This document shows, in pieces, positions 17,207-25,590 of a DNA stretch of 64,000 nucleotides (position 1 is its first letter; each line of letters begins with the position of its first letter). This stretch comes from Streptomyces sp. 2131.1 (GTDB lineage: Bacteria > Actinomycetota > Actinomycetes > Streptomycetales > Streptomycetaceae). The notes under the pieces were generated by a model. The model ran no database searches. It saw nothing but the letters and a program-made list of their open reading frames with translations, and was not told where the DNA came from. The stretch covers positions 5,754,001 through 5,818,000 of the forward strand of contig NZ_FNSY01000001.1 in NCBI RefSeq assembly GCF_900105515.1, read 5' to 3'. A program made the position numbers and the translations under genes.

Positions 17207-17266
17207 CCGGCCCCGCGCCGGGGCCGGCTGCGGCTGTGCGGTACGGGCGGAGCGCTCGTACCGCAC
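17207..17266 (+). terminator. Tandem hairpins between pup and prcB
   Basis: The first hairpin starts right after the pup stop: CCGGCCCC (17207-17214) pairs with GGGGCCGG (17220-17227). The second has perfect 10-base arms GTGCGGTACG (17236-17245) and CGTACCGCAC (17257-17266). No U tract follows. They may act as partial terminator, attenuator or 3' stabiliser of pup mRNA. Confidence 0.65.
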
Positions 17267-17337
17267 TCCGCGGGCACAGACCCGGACACCGGTCCGATCG
17301 CCCACGTCTCCGATGTGGATCACCGTCACCGGGCGGG

Positions 17338-17343
17338 TAGGGT
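17338..17343 (+). promoter_or_regulatory. -10 element TAGGGT for prcB
   Basis: TAGGGT in GGGTAGGGTCC lies 64 bases before the prcB GTG, after the tandem hairpins, and would give prcBA its own promoter. It is the third copy of this box in the locus. Confidence 0.4.
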
Positions 17344-17407
17344 CCGGGGCGTAACGTGCTTCAACCGCAATTCGGCGCAGGGCCATCGCATACGTGGAGG
17401 GAAACGC

Positions 17408-18256
17408 GTGGAAGCCAACACTCGTAGCACCGGGCGTCTACCAGCTGCCTTCCTGACGCCGGGATCGTCCTCCTTCATGGACTTCCTGTCCGACCAGGCG
17501 CCCGGGATGCTGCCGGGGAACCGGCAGACGCCGCCCATGAAGGGCGCCATCGAGGCGCCGCACGGCACCACGATCGTGGCGGCGACCTTCCCCGGCGGTG
17601 TCGTCCTGGCCGGTGACCGGCGGGCGACCATGGGCAACATGATCGCGCAGCGCGACATCGAGAAGGTCTTCCCGGCCGACGAGTACTCGGCGGTGGGCAT
17701 CGCCGGTACGGCGGGTCTCGCCGTGGAGATGGTCAAGCTCTTCCAGCTGGAGCTGGAGCACTTCGAGAAGGTGGAGGGCGCCCAGCTCTCCCTGGAGGGC
17801 AAGGCCAACCGGCTCTCCACGATGATCCGGAGCAACCTGGCGATGGCCATGCAGGGCCTCGCCGTCGTCCCGCTCTTCGCCGGCTACGACATCGACCGCG
17901 AGCGCGGACGCATCTTCAGCTACGACGTCACCGGCGGGCGTTCCGAGGAGCACGTCGGCTACGCGTCGACCGGTTCCGGCTCGATCTTCGCCCGGGGCTC
18001 GATGAAGAAGCTCTACCGCGAGGACCTGACGGAGGCGGAGACGCTCACGCTGGTCGTGCAGGCGCTGTACGACGCGGCGGACGACGACTCGGCGACGGGC
18101 GGCCCGGACGTGGGCCGCCGTATCTATCCGATCGTCACCGTCATCACGGACGAGGGCTTCCGGAAGCTGACCGACGCGGAATCCTCCGAGATCGCCCGCT
18201 CGATTCTGGAACGCCGCCTGGAACAGCCCGACGGCCCGCGCGCCGCGCTGCTCTGA
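17408..18256 (+). CDS. prcB: 20S proteasome beta subunit
   Basis: PrcB is the proteolytic subunit of the 20S core. The 282-residue precursor has a 53-residue propeptide, and processing between Gly and Thr in EAPHGTTIVA exposes the nucleophile Thr54. Supporting residues of Ntn hydrolases follow, the Asp in AGDRRAT and the Lys in IEKVF. The GTG at 17408 has TGGAGGG 7 bases upstream. prcA follows after 62 bases, and the pair is probably co-transcribed. Confidence 0.97.
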   Translation: MEANTRSTGRLPAAFLTPGSSSFMDFLSDQAPGMLPGNRQTPPMKGAIEAPHGTTIVAATFPGGVVLAGDRRATMGNMIAQRDIEKVFPADEYSAVGIAGTAGLAVEMVKLFQLELEHFEKVEGAQLSLEGKANRLSTMIRSNLAMAMQGLAVVPLFAGYDIDRERGRIFSYDVTGGRSEEHVGYASTGSGSIFARGSMKKLYREDLTEAETLTLVVQALYDAADDDSATGGPDVGRRIYPIVTVITDEGFRKLTDAESSEIARSILERRLEQPDGPRAALL

Positions 18257-18318
18257 GCCCGCGTCCGTTTCCAGCTTCTTCGATGCTCCCGCCACTGACA
18301 GAAAGGGACGGATAGCCG

Positions 18319-19146
18319 GTGTCGACGCCGTTCTATGTCTCACCTCAGCAGGCCATGGCCGACCGGGCGGAATACGCCCGGAAGGGCATCGCCCGTGGTC
18401 GCAGCCTGGTTGTGCTGCAGTACGCCGACGGAATTGTGTTCGTCGGCGAGAACCCGTCCCGTGCGCTGCACAAGTTCAGCGAGATCTACGACCGGATCGG
18501 TTTCGCCGCCGCCGGCAAGTACAACGAGTACGAGAACCTCCGCATCGGCGGAGTGCGCTATGCGGATCTGCGCGGATACACCTATGACCGCGACGATGTG
18601 ACGGCCCGTGGACTGGCTAACGTCTACGCGCAGACGCTCGGCACCATTTTCTCCAGCGCGGCCGAGAAGCCGTACGAGGTGGAGCTGGTGGTCGCCGAGG
18701 TCGGCGCCGAGCCGGAGGGCGACCAGATCTACCGGCTGCCGCACGACGGCTCGATCGTGGACGAGCACGGCTCGGTCGCGGTCGGCGGCAACGCGGAGCA
18801 GATCAGCACCTTCCTCGACCAGCGCCACCGTGACGGGATGTCGCTCGCCGAGGCGCTGAAGCTGGCCGTGCAGGCACTGTCCCGCGAGGCCAACGGCAAC
18901 GAGCGGGAGATCCCCGCCGACCGCCTGGAGGTGGCGGTCCTCGACCGTACGCGGCCGCAGCAGCGGAAGTTCAAGCGGATCGTCGGCCGGCAGCTGGCCC
19001 GGCTCCTGGAGGCGGAGGCCGCCGCCTCGACCCCGACCGACGCCCCGTCCGACGCCGAGGACGGCGACTCCTCGGACACCCCGACGGCCACGACGGACCC
19101 GAAGGGCACGACCGACACCACGGATTCCGGCGGCGACGTGGAGTAA
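18319..19146 (+). CDS. prcA: 20S proteasome alpha subunit
   Basis: PrcA forms the outer gating rings of the 20S core. The 275 residues include the N-terminal gate segment (STPFYVSPQQAMADRAEYARKG, residues 2-23), the alpha/beta Ntn fold without a catalytic Thr, and a long acidic Asp/Thr/Ser-rich tail (about 233-275) typical of streptomycete alpha subunits. GTG start at 18319. It ends before a bidirectional terminator and the convergent LacI gene, so pafA is not in the same transcript. Confidence 0.97.
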   Translation: MSTPFYVSPQQAMADRAEYARKGIARGRSLVVLQYADGIVFVGENPSRALHKFSEIYDRIGFAAAGKYNEYENLRIGGVRYADLRGYTYDRDDVTARGLANVYAQTLGTIFSSAAEKPYEVELVVAEVGAEPEGDQIYRLPHDGSIVDEHGSVAVGGNAEQISTFLDQRHRDGMSLAEALKLAVQALSREANGNEREIPADRLEVAVLDRTRPQQRKFKRIVGRQLARLLEAEAAASTPTDAPSDAEDGDSSDTPTATTDPKGTTDTTDSGGDVE

Positions 19147-19160
19147 CCCCCGGCCCGTCG

Positions 19161-19194
19161 AGCCCCGGCCCGCCGTTCAGGCGGCGCCGGGGCT
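19161..19194. terminator. Bidirectional terminator between prcA and lacI-type gene
   Basis: AGCCCCGGC (19161-19169) pairs with GCCGGGGCT (19186-19194), and inner CCGCC/GGCGG arms extend the stem. It separates the convergent prcA and LacI-family genes. Confidence 0.75.
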
Positions 19195-19197
19195 TCG

Positions 19198-20280
19198 TCA
19201 CGCGGGAGGCGGGGCGGTGGAGCCGCGGGCGACCAGCCGCACCGGCAGGCTCCCCGGTTCGGCCGCCCGCCCGTCCAGGACGGCCAGCAGCGCCGCCATG
19301 CCCCGCTCGCCGACCTGCTCGGCCGGCAGCCGGACCGTGGTCAGCTCCGGCTCCACGGCCGTGGCCAGGGCCAGGTCGTCGAAGCCCGTGACGGAGACGT
19401 CGTCCGGCACCCGCAGCCCGAACCGCCGGGCGGCCTTGCACGCGCCCGCCGCCAGGATGTCGTCGTCGCAGACGATCGCGGTCGGCCGGTCCCCGGGCAG
19501 TCCGAGCGCGTGCTCCGCCGCGTCCCGCCCCGCCCGCACGTCCAGCGCCGCGCGCACCGTGCGCGTCTCTGCGCCGGGAACCCCGCGCAGCTCCTCGTGC
19601 AGGGCGTCCGCGCGGCAGGCGAAGGTCCAGGTGTCGACGGCCGAGGCGAGGTGGAGGAAGCGCCGGTGGCCGAGGGCGAGCAGATGGCGGGCCACCTGGC
19701 GCATCCCGTCCGCGATGTCGAGGTTGACCCGGGCGGCCGGCCCGGGGGCCGAGGGATCGCTGTCCAGCATGACGAGCGGGACGTCCGCCCCGTGCAGGGC
19801 GTCGAGCGCGTCGGCGGCCATGGACGAGGCGAGGACCCCGTCCAGGGCGGCGCGGGCCGACGGGAAGGGGTCGCGGGCGGGGCCGGTGCCGTCGGGGGAG
19901 GGGTACAGGACGACCCCGAAGCCGTGCTCGGCGGCGACCCCGGCGGCCCCCGTGTACACCCGGGCGAAGAACTCGTTGGTGAGGGCCGGAACGACCAGCA
20001 GCGCCGTCCTGGTGCGGCCGAGGCGCAGATTGCGGGCGGCGAGATTCGGCCGGTAGCCGAGGCCGCGGGCGGCGTCGCGCACCCGGCCGGCGGTGGACTC
20101 GGAGACCCTGCCCCGCCACTTGTCGCCGAGGACCAGCGAGACCGTGGCCTGGGAGACGCCTGCGGCCCGGGCCACGTCGCGGCTGGTGGGCCGGGGCGGG
20201 CCGGGTGGTGCTGGGCTGGTCACGCGGGCCTCCGGGCCGGTCGGGGCAGGCCCGTGAGGTGGACCTGCGGACGGGCTCAT
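19198..20280 (-). CDS. LacI-family transcriptional regulator
   Basis: This 360-residue regulator has an N-terminal LacI helix-turn-helix (about 33-80, TSRDVARAAGVSQATVSLVLG), the hinge helix (LAARNLRLGRT) and a periplasmic-binding-fold effector domain. I chose the ATG at 20280 (MSPSAGPP). Earlier starts would run through the palindromic operator at 20283-20309. It is divergent from an MFS transporter gene, and the operator lies between them, so it probably represses both genes until a small ligand binds. The ligand is not deducible. With its transporter it interrupts the proteasome gene cluster. Confidence 0.9.
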   Translation of the reverse strand: MSPSAGPPHGPAPTGPEARVTSPAPPGPPRPTSRDVARAAGVSQATVSLVLGDKWRGRVSESTAGRVRDAARGLGYRPNLAARNLRLGRTRTALLVVPALTNEFFARVYTGAAGVAAEHGFGVVLYPSPDGTGPARDPFPSARAALDGVLASSMAADALDALHGADVPLVMLDSDPSAPGPAARVNLDIADGMRQVARHLLALGHRRFLHLASAVDTWTFACRADALHEELRGVPGAETRTVRAALDVRAGRDAAEHALGLPGDRPTAIVCDDDILAAGACKAARRFGLRVPDDVSVTGFDDLALATAVEPELTTVRLPAEQVGERGMAALLAVLDGRAAEPGSLPVRLVARGSTAPPPA

Positions 20281-20282
20281 GG

Positions 20283-20309
20283 TACGTATGAACCTCGACG
20301 TTATACGTA
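20283..20309. promoter_or_regulatory. Operator between LacI regulator and MFS gene
   Basis: TACGTAT (20283-20289) and ATACGTA (20303-20309) form a perfect 7-base inverted repeat with 13 bases between, 3 bases from the regulator start codon. Its AT-richness stands out in this GC-rich DNA. Binding by the LacI protein is inferred. Confidence 0.6.
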
Positions 20310-20354
20310 AAACCTCGCAGGCCCGCACAGGCACCCGAGGGAGAGGGGCGGGAC

Positions 20355-21614
20355 ATGGCCGCGGGATACCTGGACATCCTCCGGGCTCGGCACGTCACCA
20401 GACTGCTGACCGGCACCCTGGTGGGACGGCTGCCCAACGGCACCGCGAGCATCGCCATCGTGCTGTTCGTCCGGTCCGAGGGCGGCAGCTACACCCTCGC
20501 GGGCGCGCTCGCGGCGGTGTGCGGGCTGGCCACGGCCGTGGGGCAGCCGCTGCTGGGCCGCGCGGTGGACCTGTACGGGCAGCCGCGCGTCCAACTGCCC
20601 GCCGCCGTCCTCTCCGCGCTCGGCATGTGCGTACTCGCCGTAGCGGGCTGCGACTCCCTGCCGGTGGCCTACGCGGCGGCGGCCGTCGGCGGTCTGTTCA
20701 CGCCACCGCTGGAGGGCGGACTGCGGGCGCTGTGGCCCGACGTGCTGGGCGGCGAGGAACGGGTGCACCGGGCCTACGCCATGGACGCGGTCGCGCAGGA
20801 GGTCATGTTCACGGCCGGGCCGCTGCTCGTGACCCTGCTGGTGTCCCTCTGGTCGCCCGCCACGGCCCTGCTCGTCATCAACGTCATCGGGGTGCTCGGC
20901 GCGCTGTCCGTCGTACTCTCCGAACCCTCGCGGACCTGGCGCTCCGCCCCGCGCGAGGCGCACTGGCTGGGCGCGCTGCGCTCGCCCGGACTGCTGGCGC
21001 TGCTCGGCTCGTTCTTCTTCGTGGGCCTCGCGCTGGGCTCCATCAGCGTGGCGGGCATGGCGTACGCGGACGACCACGGCCGGGAGTCGGTCTACGGCTG
21101 GCTGATGGCGGCTCTCGGGCTCGGTGCCCTGGCAGGCGGGGTGGTGTACGGGGCGCGGCAGTGGGCCGGGGCGCCGGAGCGCCGGCTGCGGGTCGTCGTG
21201 GGGCTGCTCGCGCTGGGCTACCTGCCGCTGATGCTGACGCCCGGTCCGGTCGCCATGACCGTGCTGGCGGCCGTGGCGGGGGTGTTCCTCGCTCCGGCGA
21301 TCGCGTGCTCGTTCATCGTCGTCGACCGGCACGCCCCGCGCGGCACGGTGACGGAGGCGTTCTCCTGGCTCGTGACGACCTTCGGCGTGGGCGCGGCCGT
21401 GGGGACCGCGGTGGCCGGTCCCGCCGTCGAACTGGGCGGGACGGTGTGGAGCTTCGCCGTCGCGGGGGCCGGTGGAGTGGCGGCGCTGCTGGTCCTCCTG
21501 GCCACCGGAAAGGTGCTCTCGGCTCCCGTCCGTACCGCCGTCGCGGTGCGAGGATCGGAAAATGATCGAAACGGGGCCGTCGAACCCGGTTTCAGCTCGG
21601 GCCATCAGGCGTAA
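20355..21614 (+). CDS. MFS transporter
   Basis: This 419-residue integral membrane protein has about 12 hydrophobic segments in two halves and the layout of a major facilitator. The loop 2-3 region contains GQPLLGRAVDLYGQPR, equivalent to the GXXXDRXGRR motif A. The ATG at 20355 follows GGGGCGGGAC. It is divergent from and probably repressed by the LacI-family gene. Substrate, and whether it imports or exports, cannot be told. Its stop codon overlaps the -10 element of pafA. Confidence 0.88.
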   Translation: MAAGYLDILRARHVTRLLTGTLVGRLPNGTASIAIVLFVRSEGGSYTLAGALAAVCGLATAVGQPLLGRAVDLYGQPRVQLPAAVLSALGMCVLAVAGCDSLPVAYAAAAVGGLFTPPLEGGLRALWPDVLGGEERVHRAYAMDAVAQEVMFTAGPLLVTLLVSLWSPATALLVINVIGVLGALSVVLSEPSRTWRSAPREAHWLGALRSPGLLALLGSFFFVGLALGSISVAGMAYADDHGRESVYGWLMAALGLGALAGGVVYGARQWAGAPERRLRVVVGLLALGYLPLMLTPGPVAMTVLAAVAGVFLAPAIACSFIVVDRHAPRGTVTEAFSWLVTTFGVGAAVGTAVAGPAVELGGTVWSFAVAGAGGVAALLVLLATGKVLSAPVRTAVAVRGSENDRNGAVEPGFSSGHQA

Positions 21615-21617
21615 TGT
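21612..21617 (+). promoter_or_regulatory. -10 element TAATGT of leaderless pafA
   Basis: TAATGT overlaps the stop codon of the MFS gene and ends 6 bases before the pafA ATG, with no ribosome-binding site between. A TTTCAG at 21590-21595 (spacer 16) could be the -35. Confidence 0.5.
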
Positions 21618-21623
21618 TCAGTC

Positions 21624-22985
21624 ATGGACCGCCGCATTTTCGGGCTGGAGAACGAGTACGGCGTCACGTGCACGTTCAGGGGACAGCGCCGACTGTCTCC
21701 TGATGAAGTGGCGCGCTACCTCTTCCGCCGTGTTGTGTCATGGGGCCGCAGCAGCAACGTCTTTCTGCGGAACGGCGCCCGCCTCTACCTCGACGTGGGA
21801 TCGCATCCGGAATATGCAACCCCCGAATGCGACAACCTGACCGAACTGGTCACCCACGACAAGGCCGGCGAGCGCATTCTCGAAGGCCTGCTCGTCGACG
21901 CCGAACGCCGCCTGCACGAGGAGGGAATCGCCGGCGACGTCTATCTCTTCAAGAACAACACCGACTCTGCGGGAAACTCCTACGGATGCCATGAGAACTA
22001 CCTCGTGGCCCGGCACGGAGAATTCTCCCGTCTCGCGGACATCCTCATTCCCTTCCTCGTCACCAGGCAGCTGATCTGCGGCGCCGGCAAGGTGCTCCAG
22101 ACCCCGCGGGGCGCGGTCTACTGCGTCAGCCAGCGTGCCGAGCACATCTGGGAGGGCGTCAGCTCCGCGACGACGCGCTCCCGCCCGATCATCAACACCC
22201 GCGACGAACCGCACGCGGACGCGGAGCGCTACCGCCGCCTCCACGTCATCGTCGGCGACTCCAACATGTCCGAGACGACCATGCTGCTCAAGGTCGGCGC
22301 GACGGACCTGGTGCTCCGCATGATCGAGGCGGGCACGGTGATGCGCGACCTGACCCTGGAGAACCCGATCCGGGCGATCCGCGAGGTCAGCCACGACACC
22401 ACCGGGCAGCGCAAGGTCCGCCTGGCCAGCGGCCGGGAGGCGTCGGCCATAGAGGTGCAGCGCGAGTACTACGAGAAGGCCGTGGACTTCGTCGACCGCC
22501 GCGGCATCCGTACGGGCAACGTGGAGCGCGTCCTCGAACTGTGGGGCCGCACGCTCGACGCGATCGAGGCCGAGGATCTCGACCGGATCGGCACCGAGAT
22601 CGACTGGGTCATGAAGTACAAGCTCATCGAGCGGTACCGGGCCAAGCACAACATGACCATGTCCAATCCGCGGGTGGCGCAGATAGACCTCGCCTACCAC
22701 GACATCCACCGCCGGCGAGGGCTCTACTACCTGCTGGAGCGCAAGGGCCAGGCCGCCCGCATCTGCAACGACCTGAAGATCTTCGAGGGCAAGTCGGTGC
22801 CCCCGCAGACGACCAGGGCACGGCTGCGCGGCGACTTCATCCGGCGTGCCCAGGAGCAGCGGCGGGACTTCACCGTCGACTGGGTCCACCTCAAGCTCAA
22901 CGACCAGGCGCAGCGCACGGTGCTGTGCAAGGACCCGTTCCGGTCGGTGGACGACCGCGTGGAGAAGCTCATCGCGGGTATGTGA
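21624..22985 (+). CDS. pafA: Pup-protein ligase PafA
   Basis: PafA joins the C-terminal glutamate of Pup to substrate lysines using ATP. The 453 residues have the glutamine-synthetase-like fold, starting MDRRIFGLENEYG (Glu of LENEYG at the catalytic site) and continuing with RLYLDVGSHPEYATPEC. The C-terminal domain (about 385-453) is the small domain typical of PafA. It is a paralogue of Dop in this window but lacks the Dop loop. The ATG at 21624 has no Shine-Dalgarno sequence and probably starts a leaderless message, so its expression is separate from prcBA. Confidence 0.97.
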   Translation: MDRRIFGLENEYGVTCTFRGQRRLSPDEVARYLFRRVVSWGRSSNVFLRNGARLYLDVGSHPEYATPECDNLTELVTHDKAGERILEGLLVDAERRLHEEGIAGDVYLFKNNTDSAGNSYGCHENYLVARHGEFSRLADILIPFLVTRQLICGAGKVLQTPRGAVYCVSQRAEHIWEGVSSATTRSRPIINTRDEPHADAERYRRLHVIVGDSNMSETTMLLKVGATDLVLRMIEAGTVMRDLTLENPIRAIREVSHDTTGQRKVRLASGREASAIEVQREYYEKAVDFVDRRGIRTGNVERVLELWGRTLDAIEAEDLDRIGTEIDWVMKYKLIERYRAKHNMTMSNPRVAQIDLAYHDIHRRRGLYYLLERKGQAARICNDLKIFEGKSVPPQTTRARLRGDFIRRAQEQRRDFTVDWVHLKLNDQAQRTVLCKDPFRSVDDRVEKLIAGM

Positions 22986-23022
22986 GCCGGCGCAGGATAC
23001 GCCCCGGCACCCGGCGCGACTC

Positions 23023-23051
23023 GGGCCCCGTACGTTCCTCGTACGGGGCCC
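23023..23051 (+). terminator. Terminator after pafA
   Basis: GGGCCCCGTACG (23023-23034) and its complement (23040-23051) form a 12-base-pair stem with loop TTCCT, followed by TTGCC. Confidence 0.8.
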
Positions 23052-23132
23052 TTGCCACGGCCTAGAGTGGCGGGGTCCCGGAACCGCCCGGGGCGTGTCC
23101 CCCACATATGCCGTCTGAGATCTGAGGAACCA

Positions 23133-24089
23133 GTGCGCCGACTTGCCGGCCTTCTCGTCGTCCCCCTGCTGCTGTTGTCAGCGGCCTGCGGCAGCGACGA
23201 CAAGGGCTCCGACTCCGCTTCCGCTTCCGCGTCCGCCCCCTCCAAGGGTGGTTTCCCCGCCATCACCGCGGGTGCGAAGTTCGGCGAGAAGCCCACCCTG
23301 GCCAAGGGCACGGGAACGCCGCCCAAGGAGCTGAAGACCAAGGTCATCAGCGAGGGTGACGGTGCGAAGCTCAAGAACGGCGACGTGACCCAGGTCAACT
23401 ACCTCGGCCAGGCGTACGACTCCACCAAGCCGTTCGACAACAGCTTCGACCGCAAGCAGCCGTTCGACCTGACGCTCGGCGCGGGCATGGTCATCCAGGG
23501 CTGGGAGAAGGGCCTGGTCGGCCAGAAGGTCGGCAGCAGGGTCCAGCTCGTCATCCCGCCGGACCTCGGGTACGGCGCCCAGGGCCAGGGGGACATCAAG
23601 CCCAACGCCACCCTGGTCTTCGTCGTCGACATCCTGAAGGCCAAGCAGATTCCGGCCTCCGCCAAGGGCACCGCCGTCGCCCAGGACAACATGGACCTGC
23701 CCAAGGTCGGCACCAACACCGACGGCAAGGCGCCGAGCCTGACCATCCCCGGCAAGGTCGACCCGCCGAAGAAGCTCGTCTCCAACTACGTCCTGGAGTC
23801 CAAGGGCGACGTGGTCAAGGAGACCGACTCGGTCGTCGTGAACTACGTGGCCAAGCTCTGGAAGGACGGCAAGGAGTTCGACAACACCTACAAGACGGGC
23901 AAGACGGCCACCTTCCCGCTGGCCCAGGTCACCCTCAAGGGCCTGAAGGACGGCCTGGTCGGCAAGAAGATCGGCAGCCGGGTGCTGCTGGTCGTGCCGC
24001 CGGACCAGGGCCTCGGCGACAAGGAACAGTCGGGCGTCCCCGCCAACTCCACGCTGGTGTTCGCGGTGGACATCCTGACGAAGGTGTAA
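23133..24089 (+). CDS. FKBP-type peptidyl-prolyl isomerase lipoprotein, two FKBP domains
   Basis: This 318-residue exported protein should catalyse proline isomerisation outside the membrane. A lipoprotein signal (RRLAGLLVVPLLLL, lipobox SAAC with Cys near residue 19) is followed by a Ser/Ala linker and two FKBP domains (about 75-175 and 205-318). Domain 1 has NSFDRKQPFDLTLGAGMVIQGWEKGL, a good active-site region. Domain 2 has DNTYKTGKTATFPL and LKGLKDGL, lacking the Trp of the consensus QGW, so it may be weak or structural. GAGGAA precedes the GTG at 23133. A second, cytoplasmic FKBP gene follows at 43 bases. Confidence 0.92.
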   Translation: MRRLAGLLVVPLLLLSAACGSDDKGSDSASASASAPSKGGFPAITAGAKFGEKPTLAKGTGTPPKELKTKVISEGDGAKLKNGDVTQVNYLGQAYDSTKPFDNSFDRKQPFDLTLGAGMVIQGWEKGLVGQKVGSRVQLVIPPDLGYGAQGQGDIKPNATLVFVVDILKAKQIPASAKGTAVAQDNMDLPKVGTNTDGKAPSLTIPGKVDPPKKLVSNYVLESKGDVVKETDSVVVNYVAKLWKDGKEFDNTYKTGKTATFPLAQVTLKGLKDGLVGKKIGSRVLLVVPPDQGLGDKEQSGVPANSTLVFAVDILTKV

Positions 24090-24132
24090 GACTGTCCCGG
24101 TTGCCCAGTTCATCAGTAAGAGGAGCAAGTCA

Positions 24133-24507
24133 GTGAGCATCGACAAGCCCGAGATCGACTTCCCGGGTGGCGAGCCGCCGGCCGATCTGGAGATCAAGGA
24201 CATCTGGGAGGGCGACGGCGCCGAAGCCAAGGCCGGCCAGACCGTCTCCGTCCACTACGTCGGGGTCGCCTTCTCCACCGGCGAGGAGTTCGACGCCTCG
24301 TGGAACCGCGGCACCCCGCTGCAGTTCCAGCTCGGTGCCGGCCAGGTCATCCAGGGCTGGGACAAGGGCGTGCAGGGCATGAAGGTCGGCGGCCGTCGCC
24401 AGCTGACCATCCCCGCCCACCTCGCCTACGGTGACCGCGGTGCCGGCGGCGGCGCGATCGCCCCGGGCGAGACGCTGATCTTCGTCTGCGACCTGGTCGC
24501 CGTCTGA
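24133..24507 (+). CDS. FKBP-type peptidyl-prolyl cis-trans isomerase
   Basis: This 124-residue single-domain cytoplasmic FKBP has the full family core: VHYVG, EEFDASW, LGAGQVIQGWDKGVQGMKVG and the C-terminal AYGDRG and LIFVCDLVAV. No signal peptide. GAGGAGCAA lies before the GTG at 24133. It follows the lipoprotein FKBP gene on the same strand, probably in one transcript, and ends at a strong terminator. Confidence 0.95.
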   Translation: MSIDKPEIDFPGGEPPADLEIKDIWEGDGAEAKAGQTVSVHYVGVAFSTGEEFDASWNRGTPLQFQLGAGQVIQGWDKGVQGMKVGGRRQLTIPAHLAYGDRGAGGGAIAPGETLIFVCDLVAV

Positions 24508-24529
24508 TCCCGCGCGCGTAGCAGCAGCA

Positions 24530-24555
24530 GGGCCCGCACCGCGAGGTGCGGGCCC
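24530..24555 (+). terminator. Strong terminator after FKBP genes
   Basis: GGGCCCGCACC (24530-24540) pairs perfectly with 24545-24555 around a GCGA tetraloop, followed by TCGCTTTTG, the best T run among the terminators of this window. Confidence 0.9.
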
Positions 24556-24622
24556 TCGCTTTTGCCCGGACACACCGGGGCGGTACGGTCGAGCGTCGTA
24601 GAGCACAAGGGAAAGGGCGTCG

Positions 24623-25576
24623 ATGGCGATTGCCAAGGCCGAGCGGCTGATGAACCTGGCGCTGTGTCTGCTGGGCACCCGGCGCCCGCTCAGCAAGCGC
24701 GAACTGCGCGGCTCCATCGAGGCCTACCTCGAAGCGGCATCCGACGACGCCTTCAACCGGATGTTCGAGCGGGACAAGGACGACCTGCGCGAACTCGGCC
24801 TGGTCATCGAGACCGTCGAGAACCTGGACGGCGACACCGGCTACCTCGCCCGCCGCGACAGCAACCGGCTGCCCCCCATCACCCTGGACGCCGAGGAGGC
24901 CGCCGCGCTCGGCCTGGCCGCCAAGGTCTGGCAGCAGGCCCGTCTCGCCGGCGCCGCCAGTGGCGCCCTGCAGAAGCTGCGGGCGGCCGGGATGCCCGAG
25001 ACCGAGGACGCCTACGAGGTGCACAGCGCCCTCGAACCGCGCATCCCCGTCCACGAGGCCGCCTTCGAACCCCTGATGCTGGCCTGCCGCGACCGGCGCC
25101 CGGTGACCTTCGACTACCGCAAGGCCAACGCCGCCCAGCCCGAGCAGCGCCAGGTCGAGCCGTGGACCCTGGAATGCTGGCGCGGCCACTGGTACCTGGC
25201 CGGATGGGACCGGGAGCGGGGCGCGGAGCGCGTCTTCCGGCTCTCCCGGATCACCGGCAAGGTCCGCTCCCGGGCCGGCGCCTTCACCGCCGAGGTGCCC
25301 GACGTCGTCACCGTCCGCGAGACCGTCGAGAGCTGGGCCGGCGAGACGGCCACCCGGACGGCCCTGATCAGGCTGCGCACCGACTCCGGCTACCCGCTGC
25401 GCGCCAGGGCCCTGTCGGTCCGGGAACTCGGGAACGGGTGGGAGGAGTTGGAGATCCCGTACGGACACGGCCTGGACGCCTGGCTCGTCGAGTTCGGCCC
25501 CGACGTCGTCGTCACCGGACCCGAGGACCTGCGGGCCGACGTGGTGGACCGGCTGCGCGCCGTGGCCAAGGACTGA
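24623..25576 (+). CDS. pafB: WYL-domain transcription factor PafB
   Basis: PafB works with PafC as the activator of the LexA-independent DNA-damage response in actinobacteria. The 317 residues contain an N-terminal winged helix (about 1-60, AKAERLMNLALCLLGTRRPLS), a WYL domain (about 130-220) and a WCX C-terminal extension. It is followed 14 bases later by pafC, as in mycobacteria. GGGAAAGGG precedes the ATG. The link to pafA is positional. From the literature PafBC senses single-stranded DNA and is not needed for pupylation itself. Confidence 0.93.
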   Translation: MAIAKAERLMNLALCLLGTRRPLSKRELRGSIEAYLEAASDDAFNRMFERDKDDLRELGLVIETVENLDGDTGYLARRDSNRLPPITLDAEEAAALGLAAKVWQQARLAGAASGALQKLRAAGMPETEDAYEVHSALEPRIPVHEAAFEPLMLACRDRRPVTFDYRKANAAQPEQRQVEPWTLECWRGHWYLAGWDRERGAERVFRLSRITGKVRSRAGAFTAEVPDVVTVRETVESWAGETATRTALIRLRTDSGYPLRARALSVRELGNGWEELEIPYGHGLDAWLVEFGPDVVVTGPEDLRADVVDRLRAVAKD

Positions 25577-25590
25577 GGGGGACCGTATTC

